From contig URDS01000032.1 of assembly GCA_900546635.1 (NCBI GenBank), positions 1 to 23,909 on the forward strand: a stretch of DNA of 23,909 nt, given 5' to 3'. The position numbers were made by a program, and so were the translations under genes. The notes below the pieces were generated by a model. It saw only the letters and a program-made list of their open reading frames with translations. It did not search any database and was not told the origin of the DNA. The DNA is from an uncultured Eubacteriales bacterium. Lineage in GTDB: Bacteria > Bacillota > Clostridia > Oscillospirales > CAG-272. Shown piece by piece: positions 1-7,173 of the stretch (position 1 is its first letter; each line of letters begins with the position of its first letter).

Positions 1-77
1 AGGTGTTTACAAGGCGGCACATGTCCGCCTTGTAAACGTATTTGATTTGCGATTTCCACTTTTTTGACAGACTGAGC
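1..77. repeat. Interspersed hairpin repeat, copy R1 (right end only)
   Basis: This is the truncated right part of a repeat found again at 2411-2650 and 23550-23909. It begins inside the shared block AGGTGTTTACAAGGCGG. It contains a perfect 13-bp inverted repeat (5-17 with 25-37, loop CACATGT). It then runs through the tail seen in R2 (ATTTGATTTGCGATTT, then CTTTTTTGACAGACTGAGC). The left part lies outside the window. No protein is encoded; open frames through it are by-products of the hairpins. The family is not one I recognise. Confidence 0.8.
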
Positions 78-101
78 AAGGCGGATACGCCTTGCTCTTT
101 T
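74..101 (+). terminator. Intrinsic terminator at the right edge of repeat R1
   Basis: A perfect 10-bp stem, GAGCAAGGCG (74-83) with CGCCTTGCTC (88-97), closes a GATA loop and is followed by TTTT. It points rightward and would end transcription of a gene outside the window. Its first bases overlap the last bases of the repeat, so the repeat either inserted against this terminator or carries it. Confidence 0.75.
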
Positions 102-167
102 ATGTGGTGCAGGGCATCGCATATGCCGCTTTCGGTATGCGCTTTCCGTTTTGCGAATGGCTTTCCG

Positions 168-186
168 GGCGCTTTGCGCCTTTTTT
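168..186 (+). terminator. Short GC-rich hairpin with T tract before the HAD promoter
   Basis: GGCGC (168-172), a TTT loop and GCGCC (176-180) are followed at once by six T residues. The stem is only 5 bp but all G/C, so it can work as an intrinsic terminator. It ends just before the -35 box of the next promoter and would insulate that operon from upstream read-through. Confidence 0.5.
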
Positions 187-187
187 G

Positions 188-216
188 TTGCAATGCGCGT
201 TTACCTGTGGTACAAT
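188..216 (+). promoter_or_regulatory. Sigma-A type promoter of the HAD-Sel1-CYTH operon
   Basis: The -35 box is TTGCAA (188-193), the spacer is 17 bp and the -10 box is TACAAT (211-216), preceded by an extended -10 TGG (208-210). The same -35 hexamer is used by the rpsJ promoter. It lies about 45 bp before the GTG start of the first gene. Confidence 0.7.
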
Positions 217-259
217 AAAGTGTCAAGCGACGGATGCGGATACAGAGGGGAGTTTTCAA

Positions 260-1039
260 GTGGAAAATTGTCTTGTATTTTTCGATGCGGACGGAACGCT
301 TTTATTTTTTAATCGTTATGTCTCGCCGCGCACGGCCGAGCAGGTAAACCGGCTGCGCCGCGCGGGACACCGCGTTTTTATTAATTCCGGACGAAGCAGG
401 GCTTTGATTGGTCCGGTGCTTACCGATTCGATAACTTTTGACGGCTTTGTGTGCGGTTCGACATATGTGGAATATCACGGTGAAATTTTGCATGCCAAGC
501 GGCTCGATGTCGAGACGGTGCGCGCTGTTTGCAGATTTTGCATGGAAAACGGTGTGCGCGGTGTGCTTGAGGGAGAGCGAGCGGTATATTCTGTCTGCGG
601 CGGTGCGTTTTACAAGACGGCGGATATTACGCTGGATATCACCGACCGGCTTGACGAATATATGGCGGATCCGGATAAGATGCGCCTTACCAAAGTCACG
701 TTTTCGCGGCCGCTCACACTGGATGAGGCGGCGCTTTTTCCGGCGCTGCGCATTATCAATTTTGAACACAAGGACGTATGCAGCGAGGGGATTCTGGCCG
801 GATATACAAAGGCGTTTGGAATGGAATTGCTGGCAAAAAAGTTTTCGGTTCCGCGGGAGCGGATCGTTGCGTTTGGAGACAGCGTCAACGATATAGAGAT
901 GCTGCAATATGCCGGAACGAGCGTGATTATGCAATCAGCCGATCACTTGCTGGACGCTTTTGCGACCTTTCGCACAGAAAGCGATGCGGAGGGTGTGGCG
1001 GAGGGAATTGAAAAGTTGTTTTTTAAGGAGCGATTATGA
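260..1039 (+). CDS. Cof-type HAD-IIB family phosphatase
   Basis: This is a predicted cytoplasmic phosphohydrolase of 259 residues. HAD motif I is FFDADGTLL, with nucleophile D9 and acid D11. Motif II is INSGR around S43. Motif III is probably K193 before the last motif. Motif IV is GDSVNDIEML with D207 and D211. The cap between motifs II and III is of the alpha/beta C2 kind seen in Cof/YkrA-like enzymes that dephosphorylate sugar phosphates or other small metabolites; the substrate cannot be read from sequence. The GTG start was chosen because GAGGGG lies 9 nt upstream and the HAD core begins there. A longer open frame from 92 would run through two hairpins and a promoter. The stop overlaps the next start in ATGA, so translation is probably coupled. 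Confidence 0.87.
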   Translation: MENCLVFFDADGTLLFFNRYVSPRTAEQVNRLRRAGHRVFINSGRSRALIGPVLTDSITFDGFVCGSTYVEYHGEILHAKRLDVETVRAVCRFCMENGVRGVLEGERAVYSVCGGAFYKTADITLDITDRLDEYMADPDKMRLTKVTFSRPLTLDEAALFPALRIINFEHKDVCSEGILAGYTKAFGMELLAKKFSVPRERIVAFGDSVNDIEMLQYAGTSVIMQSADHLLDAFATFRTESDAEGVAEGIEKLFFKERL

Positions 1040-1854
1040 CAAGCACGGAATTGTTGGAAAAACTTTGCGGTGACAGCGCGCGCGATACGCAAATGCTGAC
1101 CGCACTGCTGCTTGCAGAGCAGGATCGGGACGCAAAGCGCCTGATTCTTGAATTTTTAGGCCGCATAAATGATTATGCGCATCTTGCGGAGAGCGGTGTG
1201 CGGATGTCAAAGACGTGTTACCGCGATTATGTGGCCGGAAACATGCCGGATAAAAAGCCGGACGCGGCGCTTTTAGAGGCGTTTGCAGAGGAACTTCACA
1301 AAGCAGAAGCCGGCAATGCGGAGGCACAATATATCGTGGCGATGCATTATCTGCACGGCAGTTTCGGATTGCCGGATTATGCGGAAGCGGTAAGCTGGCT
1401 TACCCGCGCGGCAGAGCAGGGCGAGTCCAGAGCGCTGTATGAGCTTGGCGTTTGCCGCATGAACGGAGAGGGGGTACCGCTGGATTACCATGCGGCGCTT
1501 GACTGCTTTACGCGGGCGGCGGAGGCCGGAAATACGGATGCGATGCTGGCGCTGGCTTCGGTATATCGCGGCGGGCGCGGAATTGCCGCCGATCCTGAAA
1601 AGACGTTTTACTGGTATACGCGGGCGGCGGAAGCCGGCAATTCCTATGCATTTCTCAATCTGGGCATCTGCACGTTCAACGGCAGCGGAACCGAAGCAAA
1701 CATTGAGCGCGCGATCACCTATGTGGAGCGCGCCGAGTCGATGGGCAATGCCGATGCGAAAATGCTGCTCAAACGGATGAAACGCTATTATGAGGAGGCT
1801 GATTTGGATGCCGAAGAGTGCGCCGCTCGAAATCGAACGGAAATTTCTGATTGA
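1036..1854 (+). CDS. Sel1-repeat (TPR-like) protein
   Basis: The protein has 272 residues and no visible signal peptide or membrane segment. From about residue 92 to 237 there are four Sel1-like repeats, each ending in a form of the A-E-x-G-N/E-x-x-A motif (AEAGNAEAQ, AEQGESRAL, AEAGNTDAM, AEAGNSYAF, AESMGNADAK), with G-x-G turns such as MNGEGVPLD. Sel1 repeats form helical solenoids that bind proteins. The N-terminal 90 residues are helical and unassigned, and the tail is acidic. AAGGAG sits 5 nt before the ATG. The last 47 nt overlap the next gene in another frame. The role is unknown; an adaptor function is inferred from the fold only. Confidence 0.85.
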   Translation: MTSTELLEKLCGDSARDTQMLTALLLAEQDRDAKRLILEFLGRINDYAHLAESGVRMSKTCYRDYVAGNMPDKKPDAALLEAFAEELHKAEAGNAEAQYIVAMHYLHGSFGLPDYAEAVSWLTRAAEQGESRALYELGVCRMNGEGVPLDYHAALDCFTRAAEAGNTDAMLALASVYRGGRGIAADPEKTFYWYTRAAEAGNSYAFLNLGICTFNGSGTEANIERAITYVERAESMGNADAKMLLKRMKRYYEEADLDAEECAARNRTEISD

Positions 1855-2311
1855 ATATCCGGATACGGATTTGCTTGACCGCCTTTCCGATGGAAATTGT
1901 TCGGTGATTTCGCAGACGTATCTTTTGGGGGAGGACGGAACAAGCGAACGTGTCCGTGCGCGCACGCGAAACGGGAACACGGTCTATACGCACAACACGA
2001 AGATTCGGCTTTCTTCGCTCAAGCGTATTGAGCATGAGGATGAGGTAAGCCGGGCGGAATACGAGCGGTTGCTTTTACGCGCGGACCCAAAATGCCGAAC
2101 GATTGAAAAAAAACGCTGGTGTGTGCGTGAAAACGGATTTGTGTGGGAGATTGACGTATTTCCGTTTTGGTCGGATCGCGCTTTTTTAGAGGTGGAGATT
2201 CCGGATGAGAACACGCCGGTCGCGCCCCCGTCGTTTGTCCGCGTCATTCGCGAAGTAACGGAGGACGATCGTTACAGCAACCATGCGCTGGCGATGGAAC
2301 TGCCGGAATAA
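1808..2311 (+). CDS. CYTH-domain protein (triphosphate tunnel metalloenzyme-like)
   Basis: The protein has 167 residues, a single CYTH domain. The hallmark ExExK signature is EIERKFL near residues 9-15. Later come basic and acidic strands typical of the tunnel: ERVRARTR, EIDVF and FLEVEIP, with a C-terminal DDRYSNHALA. The family hydrolyses tripolyphosphate, thiamine triphosphate or other triphosphates, or makes cAMP. The short bacterial members with this C-terminal motif are mostly inorganic triphosphatase-like or uncharacterised, so the substrate is open. The ATG was chosen because AGGAGG lies 9 nt before it and the ExExK strand must be near the N-terminus; an ATG at 1790 is less likely. 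It overlaps the Sel1 gene by 47 nt, an unusually long overlap. Confidence 0.85.
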   Translation: MPKSAPLEIERKFLIEYPDTDLLDRLSDGNCSVISQTYLLGEDGTSERVRARTRNGNTVYTHNTKIRLSSLKRIEHEDEVSRAEYERLLLRADPKCRTIEKKRWCVRENGFVWEIDVFPFWSDRAFLEVEIPDENTPVAPPSFVRVIREVTEDDRYSNHALAMELPE

Positions 2312-2380
2312 ATGTATCCGTATACACGGGAGATCGTCGCATATTGAAAAATATGCGTTTGCTTTTGCAGTATCAATAAA

Positions 2381-2411
2381 GAAAAAAGCTTGCCGTTTTA
2401 AACGGCAAGCT
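2381..2411 (-). terminator. Palindromic terminator hairpin at the left edge of repeat R2
   Basis: AGCTTGCCGTTT (2387-2398) and AAACGGCAAGCT (2400-2411) form a near-continuous 12-bp palindrome. Read leftward it is followed by six T residues (A tract at 2382-2387), so it is a good intrinsic terminator for minus-strand transcripts such as the HNH gene. Read rightward, for the CYTH operon, no T tract follows, because repeat R2 begins there. Confidence 0.6.
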
Positions 2412-2650
2412 CTGACCGTCGAAAAACCTTAGTTTTTCGACGATGGGGCGCGTATAGGCGTGAGGAGGGGCCCGGCGCAAGCCGGGAGGAGTCCTGACGC
2501 CACAAGGAGAACCCCTTTCCGAAGGGCGTATTCGCGCCGTCGCGCCGCCGATGGCGGCACTCGCGCGCCTGTAAGGTGTTTACAAGGCGGCACAGGTCCG
2601 CCTTGTAAACTTATTTGATTTGCGATTTTCACTTTTTTGACAGACTGAGC
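2411..2650. repeat. Interspersed hairpin repeat, copy R2 (long form)
   Basis: The copy starts at TCTGACCGTCGAAAAACC and ends at CTTTTTTGACAGACTGAGC; these ends are imperfect inverted repeats of each other. Inside are a perfect 11-bp hairpin (2417-2427 with 2432-2442), a hairpin GCCGCC-GAT-GGCGGC, and a 13-bp inverted repeat GTTTACAAGGCGG / CCGCCTTGTAAAC ending at 2610. Compared with the units at 23554-23909 it carries about 74 extra bases near 2454-2534, which form their own stem with a GCAA loop. The orientation is the same as in R1 and R3. It is non-coding and of unknown family. Confidence 0.8.
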
Positions 2651-2673
2651 TTGCAGTTTAAAAACAGCAAGCT
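2648..2673. other. Second palindrome at the right edge of repeat R2
   Basis: AGCTTGC (2648-2654) pairs with GCAAGCT (2667-2673). After one A-A mismatch, GTTT (2656-2659) pairs with AAAC (2662-2665). It closely resembles the palindrome on the left side of R2 (2387-2411), so R2 is bracketed by two versions of the same hairpin. Either these are part of the element or the target hairpin was duplicated on insertion. Confidence 0.55.
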
Positions 2674-2848
2674 TTGGGTGCAAATGAATGATACATCTGT
2701 AAAATTTCTAAAATTTGCGACCTTTCCGAATGGCAATTATTTGTCTCTCAATTTCCTTTTGCGTTCCCGGAGCATCGGCGGATTTTGGGGTGTATATTCA
2801 TCCATTAAGGGACATAAAAAGGTTCTTCCGAAATAGTTGAGCCTTTCA
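2674..2848. other. Gene-free AT-rich stretch with no assigned function
   Basis: Between the R2 hairpin and the HNH stop codon I find no gene with a ribosome binding site. The minus strand gives a short peptide-like stretch broken by a stop (around 2740-2830) that might be a remnant of a gene, but it matches nothing I know. Confidence 0.4.
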
Positions 2849-3439
2849 TTATTCGGTTGGAAAATCAATTACCAAATCACTTTTCCCCAGATTGCATTTG
2901 GAGCATAGAGTTTGTAAATTATCAAGTGAAGTTTTTCCACCCTTTGACCATGGAACAATATGATCTATATGTAATGTCACTGACGGATCTTTTGTTGGAG
3001 ATGCACCACAGAAACAGCAGGTGAACTTATCGCGAACCAAAACTTCAAACCTAAGGCGAGTAGAGGGGTTTCTGCTCTTTTGAGCTTTCGTAGTGCATTT
3101 AGATTCTTGCGCATCAACAATGCCATATATCTCGCGAACGCCGTTTTTGCATTTGCCAACTACTTGCTCTTTATGATAAATGTCACCATCGTACGGGTAG
3201 TTTTTACCGAGACAACGATATTGCCCACGGGTCAAATATTCAAACAGCGTAGGTTTGGAGAGCGTGATTCCATCGTTCACTCGGTTATAACAATAATCTG
3301 ATGGTATAATGCTCCCATGCGTTATTTGATATTTTTCTTGGAGCAAAGCAAGTAATTCTGCTGTTGTGGTAATATGCCCAACCCCATCTGCTTCTATGAG
3401 ATATTTAACTGCATCAATCATCTTTTGGTCTATTGTCAT
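2849..3439 (-). CDS. HNH endonuclease domain protein
   Basis: The protein has 196 residues. Residues 1-110 form an unassigned domain with a helical start and a region around YLTRGQYRCLG; similar N-termini precede HNH domains in other small putative nucleases. Residues 130-190 are an HNH/zinc-ribbon nuclease domain: C141-x2-C144, then HIDH (H157, D159, H160), N174, and C179-x2-C182-N183. The paired cysteines would bind structural zinc and the D-H...N set would bind the catalytic metal. GGAGG lies about 9 nt before the ATG. It is clearly more AT-rich than its neighbours and sits between a repeat and polA, which suggests acquisition. No methyltransferase or phage gene is nearby, so the role (restriction, homing or other) is unknown. 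Confidence 0.85.
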   Translation of the reverse strand: MTIDQKMIDAVKYLIEADGVGHITTTAELLALLQEKYQITHGSIIPSDYCYNRVNDGITLSKPTLFEYLTRGQYRCLGKNYPYDGDIYHKEQVVGKCKNGVREIYGIVDAQESKCTTKAQKSRNPSTRLRFEVLVRDKFTCCFCGASPTKDPSVTLHIDHIVPWSKGGKTSLDNLQTLCSKCNLGKSDLVIDFPTE

Positions 3440-3481
3440 ATCTGATTTCCTCCATCAGACTATACTTACAAATCCATATAT

Positions 3482-3510
3482 AGTGTATCATTTTATGATG
3501 AGAAAGACAA
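3482..3510 (-). promoter_or_regulatory. Candidate promoter of the HNH gene
   Basis: On the minus strand TTGTCT (3505-3510) is followed after 17 bp by TACACT (3482-3487), with TGA just before the -10 box. This lies about 40 bp upstream of the HNH start and downstream of the polA terminator, so the HNH gene probably has its own transcription. Confidence 0.5.
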
Positions 3511-3516
3511 TGCATA

Positions 3517-3556
3517 ACAAAAGTCTCAGAAATTGGTTGCCCTCTGAGACTTTTGT
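3517..3556. terminator. Bidirectional terminator between polA and the HNH gene
   Basis: A perfect 14-bp inverted repeat, ACAAAAGTCTCAGA (3517-3530) with TCTGAGACTTTTGT (3543-3556), has a 12-nt loop and ends in short T runs on both strands. It would end the minus-strand membrane protein-polA transcript. Confidence 0.7.
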
Positions 3557-3651
3557 TTATTTGCGTTCTTTGGTTACCACTTGGATTATTATATGAAGTA
3601 TTCATCAAATATCCATAGGCTTTGACTGGAAATATAAAGTCAAATGGGGCC

Positions 3652-6174
3652 TTATTTGTTTTCAAACCAGGTGTCTCCGACGGTGAGTTCGACCGACAAA
3701 GGCACGGACAGGGAAGCGGCGTTTTCCATTTCCCGCCGCAAAATAGCGGCGGCTTCGTCGGCGCATGTGCGTGCGGATTCAAGGACAAGTTCGTCATGAA
3801 CCTGTAAAATGATCCGCGCATCCAGATTTGCTGTTCGGAGCGCGCGCTGCGTATGGATCATGGCAATTTTGATGATGTCGGCCGCGCTTCCCTGGATCGG
3901 ACTGTTCATAGCGACCCGCTCGCCGAAGCTGCGGGTCATTTTGTTTTGCGCTTTGAGTTCCGGAATATAGCGGCGGCGTCCGAAAATCGTGGTGACATAG
4001 CCGTTTTCATAGGCGTCTTTCACCGTGTTTTTCAGATAGCGGTCTACGGCCGAAAAACGCTCCAAATAGCTTTGGATATATTCGCCGGCTTGCTTTTTCG
4101 TGATGCCGAGATCCAAGGACAGACTGTAGTCGCCGATCCCGTACACAATGCCGAAGTTGACGGCTTTGGCGCGTTTGCGAAGCTCTGCGGTCACCTCGGA
4201 GGCTGGTATACCGAATACGGCGGCGGCGGTCGAGGTGTGAATGTCCTCGCCGGTGAGAAACGCCCGGATCATGGTTTCATCATTTGCCACGTGTGCAAGC
4301 AGGCGGAGTTCGATCTGAGAATAGTCCGCGTCGATCAGTACGTGATCGGTATCGCCCGGCACAAAGTAGCGGCGGAGTTCGTGTCCCATGTCGGTGCGGA
4401 TCGGAATGTTTTGAAGATTCGGTTCGGCAGAGGAGAGGCGGCCGGTTGCGGTGCCGGTCTGTTTAAACAGCGTGTGTACGCGGCAGTCGTCTCCCGCAAC
4501 TTTCAAAAGGCCGTCTACATAAGTGCTGTTCAGCTTGGCCACCTTGCGAAATTCCAGAACTTCGTCTATGATCGGATGATAAGGGCGCAGCCGGTCGAGC
4601 ACCTCGGCATTTGTGGAATAGCCGGTTTTATTCTTTTTAAAGCAGGGCAGTCCCAGACGGTCAAAGAGCACTTCACCGAGTTGTTTCGGAGAGTTGATGT
4701 TGAACTCGCATCCGGCAAAGGTATACACGCGCTCCTCAAACTGCTTTTGCAGACTGCGAAGATGCAATCCGTATTCTTCAAGGCCCGCGCAGTCGAGCTT
4801 GAAGCCGTCTCGTTCCATTTCATAGAGTACGCGGCAGAGCGGCGTTTCAAGGTCATAAAACAGCTTTTCAAGCGCCGAATCCTTGCGAAGCTTTTCCGAA
4901 ATTGCGGTGTGCATTCGGAAGATAAGTCCGGCGGCGGGACGCTCGGACGAATAGATTTCGCCGGTATACGCGGCGGCAAGGCGTTCAAGCGAGAAAGAAC
5001 CCTCGCCCGGATCCAGCACATAGGCGCCCAGCATGACGTCGAAAGCATGCTCGCTCGGAAGAAAACCAAATTCGTGCAGCTTGTGGCAGAGCGCTTTTAA
5101 ATCGTAGCAGATCAGATTGTCGGAGGTAAGCAGAGGGCGCAGTTTTTCATAGTCGCATTTACAGGTAAACAGTTTGTCGCCGTCTGAAAAGGAGAGTTCC
5201 TCATTGTAAGGCGCAAAGGCAAACGGCTTGCCGTCAAGCGTTTCACAAAGCGTTTCGGGCGTTGTTTCCTCTAAGGTTTCAGAAGGAGCGCCGGTTTGAT
5301 TATCTGCCTCCTCGGATAAATCGAATCGCTTAATCAGCGCGCTGAATTCGAGCTTTGTAAACAGGGCACCGAGCGCCTCGCGGTCGATGTCCGCGCGCCG
5401 GAGATCCTGTAGTCCGATCTCGGCCGGTACATGCGTGTCGATGCGCGCCAGCGTTTGCGACAGAAAAGCGCGTTCTTTGTCTGCGCGAAGCTTTTCTTTC
5501 TGTTTTTCGCTGATTTTGTCTGTTTCATCAAGGCTTGCATACAGTTGCTCCAGCGTTCCGAACTCGCCGATGAGTTTCAGCGCGCCTTTTTCTCCGATGC
5601 CGGATACGCCCGGAATGTTGTCTGATTTGTCGCCCATCAGCGCTTTCACATCTACGAACTGGCCGGGGGTCACGCCGTATCTATGCGTGAATTCCGCCAT
5701 ATCGAAATAGATGGTTTCGCTGTTTGCGGCAAGCAGAACCGTGATGTTTTCATCAATCAACTGTAGCGCGTCCCGGTCACCGGTCAGGATATAGGCTTCT
5801 TTTCCGTTTTGCTTTGCTTCTTTCGCAAAGGTGCCGAGAAAATCATCTGCCTCATACCCCTCTTTTTCAAGGATGGTCAGTCCCAGTGCGCGCAAAACCG
5901 CTTTGGCGGGGGCGAACTGTTCGAGCAATTCTTCGGGGGTCTGCCGGCGCCCCGCTTTATATTCGGAATACAGCTTGTGGCGAAACGTGGGCGCATGCAG
6001 ATCAAAGGCGGCGGCGGCATATTCCGGATTCAGTGTCCGGAGGTGCTTTTCTATGATGTTAATCATGCCGTAAATCGCATTGGTGTGCATGCCGTCCTTG
6101 GTTGTCAGCGGGCGCACGCCGTAAAAGGCGCGGTTGATGATGCTGTTCCCGTCGATGACGAGCAGTTTTTCCAC
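3652..6174 (-). CDS. polA: DNA polymerase I
   Basis: The protein has 840 residues and acts in gap filling, RNA primer removal and repair. Residues 1-290 form the 5' nuclease (VIDGNSIINRAF, YEADDFLG, LTGDRDALQL, GDKSDNIPGVSGIG). Residues 310-450 occupy the place of the 3'-5' exonuclease, but no DxE motif is visible, as in other Firmicutes enzymes that lack proofreading. Residues 460-840 are the polymerase: motif A ADYSQIELR (D617), motif B R666-x3-K670-x3-F674-x3-Y678, motif C QVHDELV (H803, D804, E805). The start is GTG, with GGAGG 6 nt upstream. It begins one base after the stop of the membrane protein gene, so the two are probably co-transcribed. Confidence 0.97.
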   Translation of the reverse strand: MEKLLVIDGNSIINRAFYGVRPLTTKDGMHTNAIYGMINIIEKHLRTLNPEYAAAAFDLHAPTFRHKLYSEYKAGRRQTPEELLEQFAPAKAVLRALGLTILEKEGYEADDFLGTFAKEAKQNGKEAYILTGDRDALQLIDENITVLLAANSETIYFDMAEFTHRYGVTPGQFVDVKALMGDKSDNIPGVSGIGEKGALKLIGEFGTLEQLYASLDETDKISEKQKEKLRADKERAFLSQTLARIDTHVPAEIGLQDLRRADIDREALGALFTKLEFSALIKRFDLSEEADNQTGAPSETLEETTPETLCETLDGKPFAFAPYNEELSFSDGDKLFTCKCDYEKLRPLLTSDNLICYDLKALCHKLHEFGFLPSEHAFDVMLGAYVLDPGEGSFSLERLAAAYTGEIYSSERPAAGLIFRMHTAISEKLRKDSALEKLFYDLETPLCRVLYEMERDGFKLDCAGLEEYGLHLRSLQKQFEERVYTFAGCEFNINSPKQLGEVLFDRLGLPCFKKNKTGYSTNAEVLDRLRPYHPIIDEVLEFRKVAKLNSTYVDGLLKVAGDDCRVHTLFKQTGTATGRLSSAEPNLQNIPIRTDMGHELRRYFVPGDTDHVLIDADYSQIELRLLAHVANDETMIRAFLTGEDIHTSTAAAVFGIPASEVTAELRKRAKAVNFGIVYGIGDYSLSLDLGITKKQAGEYIQSYLERFSAVDRYLKNTVKDAYENGYVTTIFGRRRYIPELKAQNKMTRSFGERVAMNSPIQGSAADIIKIAMIHTQRALRTANLDARIILQVHDELVLESARTCADEAAAILRREMENAASLSVPLSVELTVGDTWFENK

Positions 6175-6175
6175 G

Positions 6176-6985
6176 TCAATCCTCCGTTTTTTTGCCGCGC
6201 GCTGTCAGAACGGCGGTTAGTTTTGCGAAATAATACAGGCCGAAAGCCAAAAGCAGAATGTCATAAAAGATGTCCGAAAGCAGCAGATTGCCGCGTACAA
6301 ATCGGTAGACAAAATCCGGAACGGCCAGCGTAAGCGTGAACACGATCGAAATCGGCGCATAGGAAAAAAAGCGGCGATATGCGCTGCGTCCGATTTCAAA
6401 ATTGGCTTCTGCCGCTGCAGTCAGCATGAGAAAAACAAATGCCGCGAACGCAAGCACAACCGTGTGGTTGATATAGGACAGATGCGGATTGAAGTACAGA
6501 CCGAATACGACAGAAAGGCAGACCAGCGCGCCGCAGAGCGTGAGCAGTCCGCGAAAATCGCCTGTCTTATGTTTGCCGCGGAAGTTTGTCCATTGATAAA
6601 ACGCCGCCAAAAGCGCAAACGGGCAGGCGATGAGATCCGCGGCATAAGCGGAATGAAAGAGAAGCGCTTTTGCCAGTGTATATAAGGCAAAACCGCACAG
6701 CGCCGCACCGAGTATACAGGAACCGATACGCGAAAAGCGGTTCTGAGGCAGCGGTGACAAATCGTTTTCTTCCTTTATATATATATGACTTGCGATAAAG
6801 ACGAGCGCGGCAAAAAGAAATAGCCCGTATCGGAGCAGATGATGCAAAGGGGCGGAAGTATAAAAGCCGGATGAAGCGTCATAACCGGTCAATACCATAT
6901 AGCAGCGAAGCAGTGTGAAAAGTACGGAGAAGACAATGGCGGATATATAGAGGATCCGCATGGTCGCAAGCGCTTGTTTGTTCAT
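6176..6985 (-). CDS. Polytopic membrane protein of unknown function
   Basis: The protein has 269 residues with about eight hydrophobic segments (near residues 11-33, 51-70, 86-108, 115-131, 146-164, 174-192, 209-227 and 236-257), a charged loop KEEND at 71-75 and a short basic tail RGKK. It is an integral membrane protein with no motif I can assign. The ATG was chosen because AGGAAA lies just upstream and the first membrane segment follows directly; the open frame extends much further upstream but without a ribosome binding site and across the rpsJ promoter region. It lies directly before polA with a 1-nt gap; nothing visible links it to replication. Confidence 0.8.
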   Translation of the reverse strand: MNKQALATMRILYISAIVFSVLFTLLRCYMVLTGYDASSGFYTSAPLHHLLRYGLFLFAALVFIASHIYIKEENDLSPLPQNRFSRIGSCILGAALCGFALYTLAKALLFHSAYAADLIACPFALLAAFYQWTNFRGKHKTGDFRGLLTLCGALVCLSVVFGLYFNPHLSYINHTVVLAFAAFVFLMLTAAAEANFEIGRSAYRRFFSYAPISIVFTLTLAVPDFVYRFVRGNLLLSDIFYDILLLAFGLYYFAKLTAVLTARGKKTED

Positions 6986-7016
6986 GATAATTTCCTCGTT
7001 TGAAATAATTATGTAT

Positions 7017-7027
7017 ATTTTACCACA
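7017..7027 (-). promoter_or_regulatory. Extended -10 element for the membrane protein-polA operon
   Basis: On the minus strand TGTGG is followed by TAAAAT, close to the extended -10 consensus of low-GC Gram-positives. No good -35 box is visible at the right distance, which is acceptable for extended -10 promoters. It lies about 30 bp before the membrane protein start codon. Confidence 0.45.
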
Positions 7028-7173
7028 TTCAGGGAAGAAATAGTAGAGGCAGAACAAAATTTTCCAAACAATTTCAGAAGTAATTTTTTGTGAATTGTAA
7101 AAAATGCACAAAAAATGAGCGGAAAATTCTCCTATTTTTTTTACCTCCAAAAGACGGTTTTTGAAAAAAAACC

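Noticed and set aside
92..259. N-terminal extension of the HAD phosphatase from a TTG at 92
   Set aside because: It would translate a terminator, a second hairpin and the promoter, and the added residues do not fit the HAD fold. The GTG at 260 has a ribosome binding site.
2615..2836. 73-codon plus-strand open frame beginning in the R2 tail
   Set aside because: The start lies inside the repeat, there is no ribosome binding site, and the product has no recognisable feature.
3853..5100. Long plus-strand open frame of 415 codons opposite polA
   Set aside because: It is antisense to the well-conserved polymerase and exonuclease-like domains, has no recognisable domain or ribosome binding site, and results from third-position GC bias.
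4500..5300. Loss of proofreading motifs in PolA as a sign of a broken gene
   Set aside because: Many Firmicutes DNA polymerase I proteins naturally lack the exonuclease residues; length and the other domains are intact.
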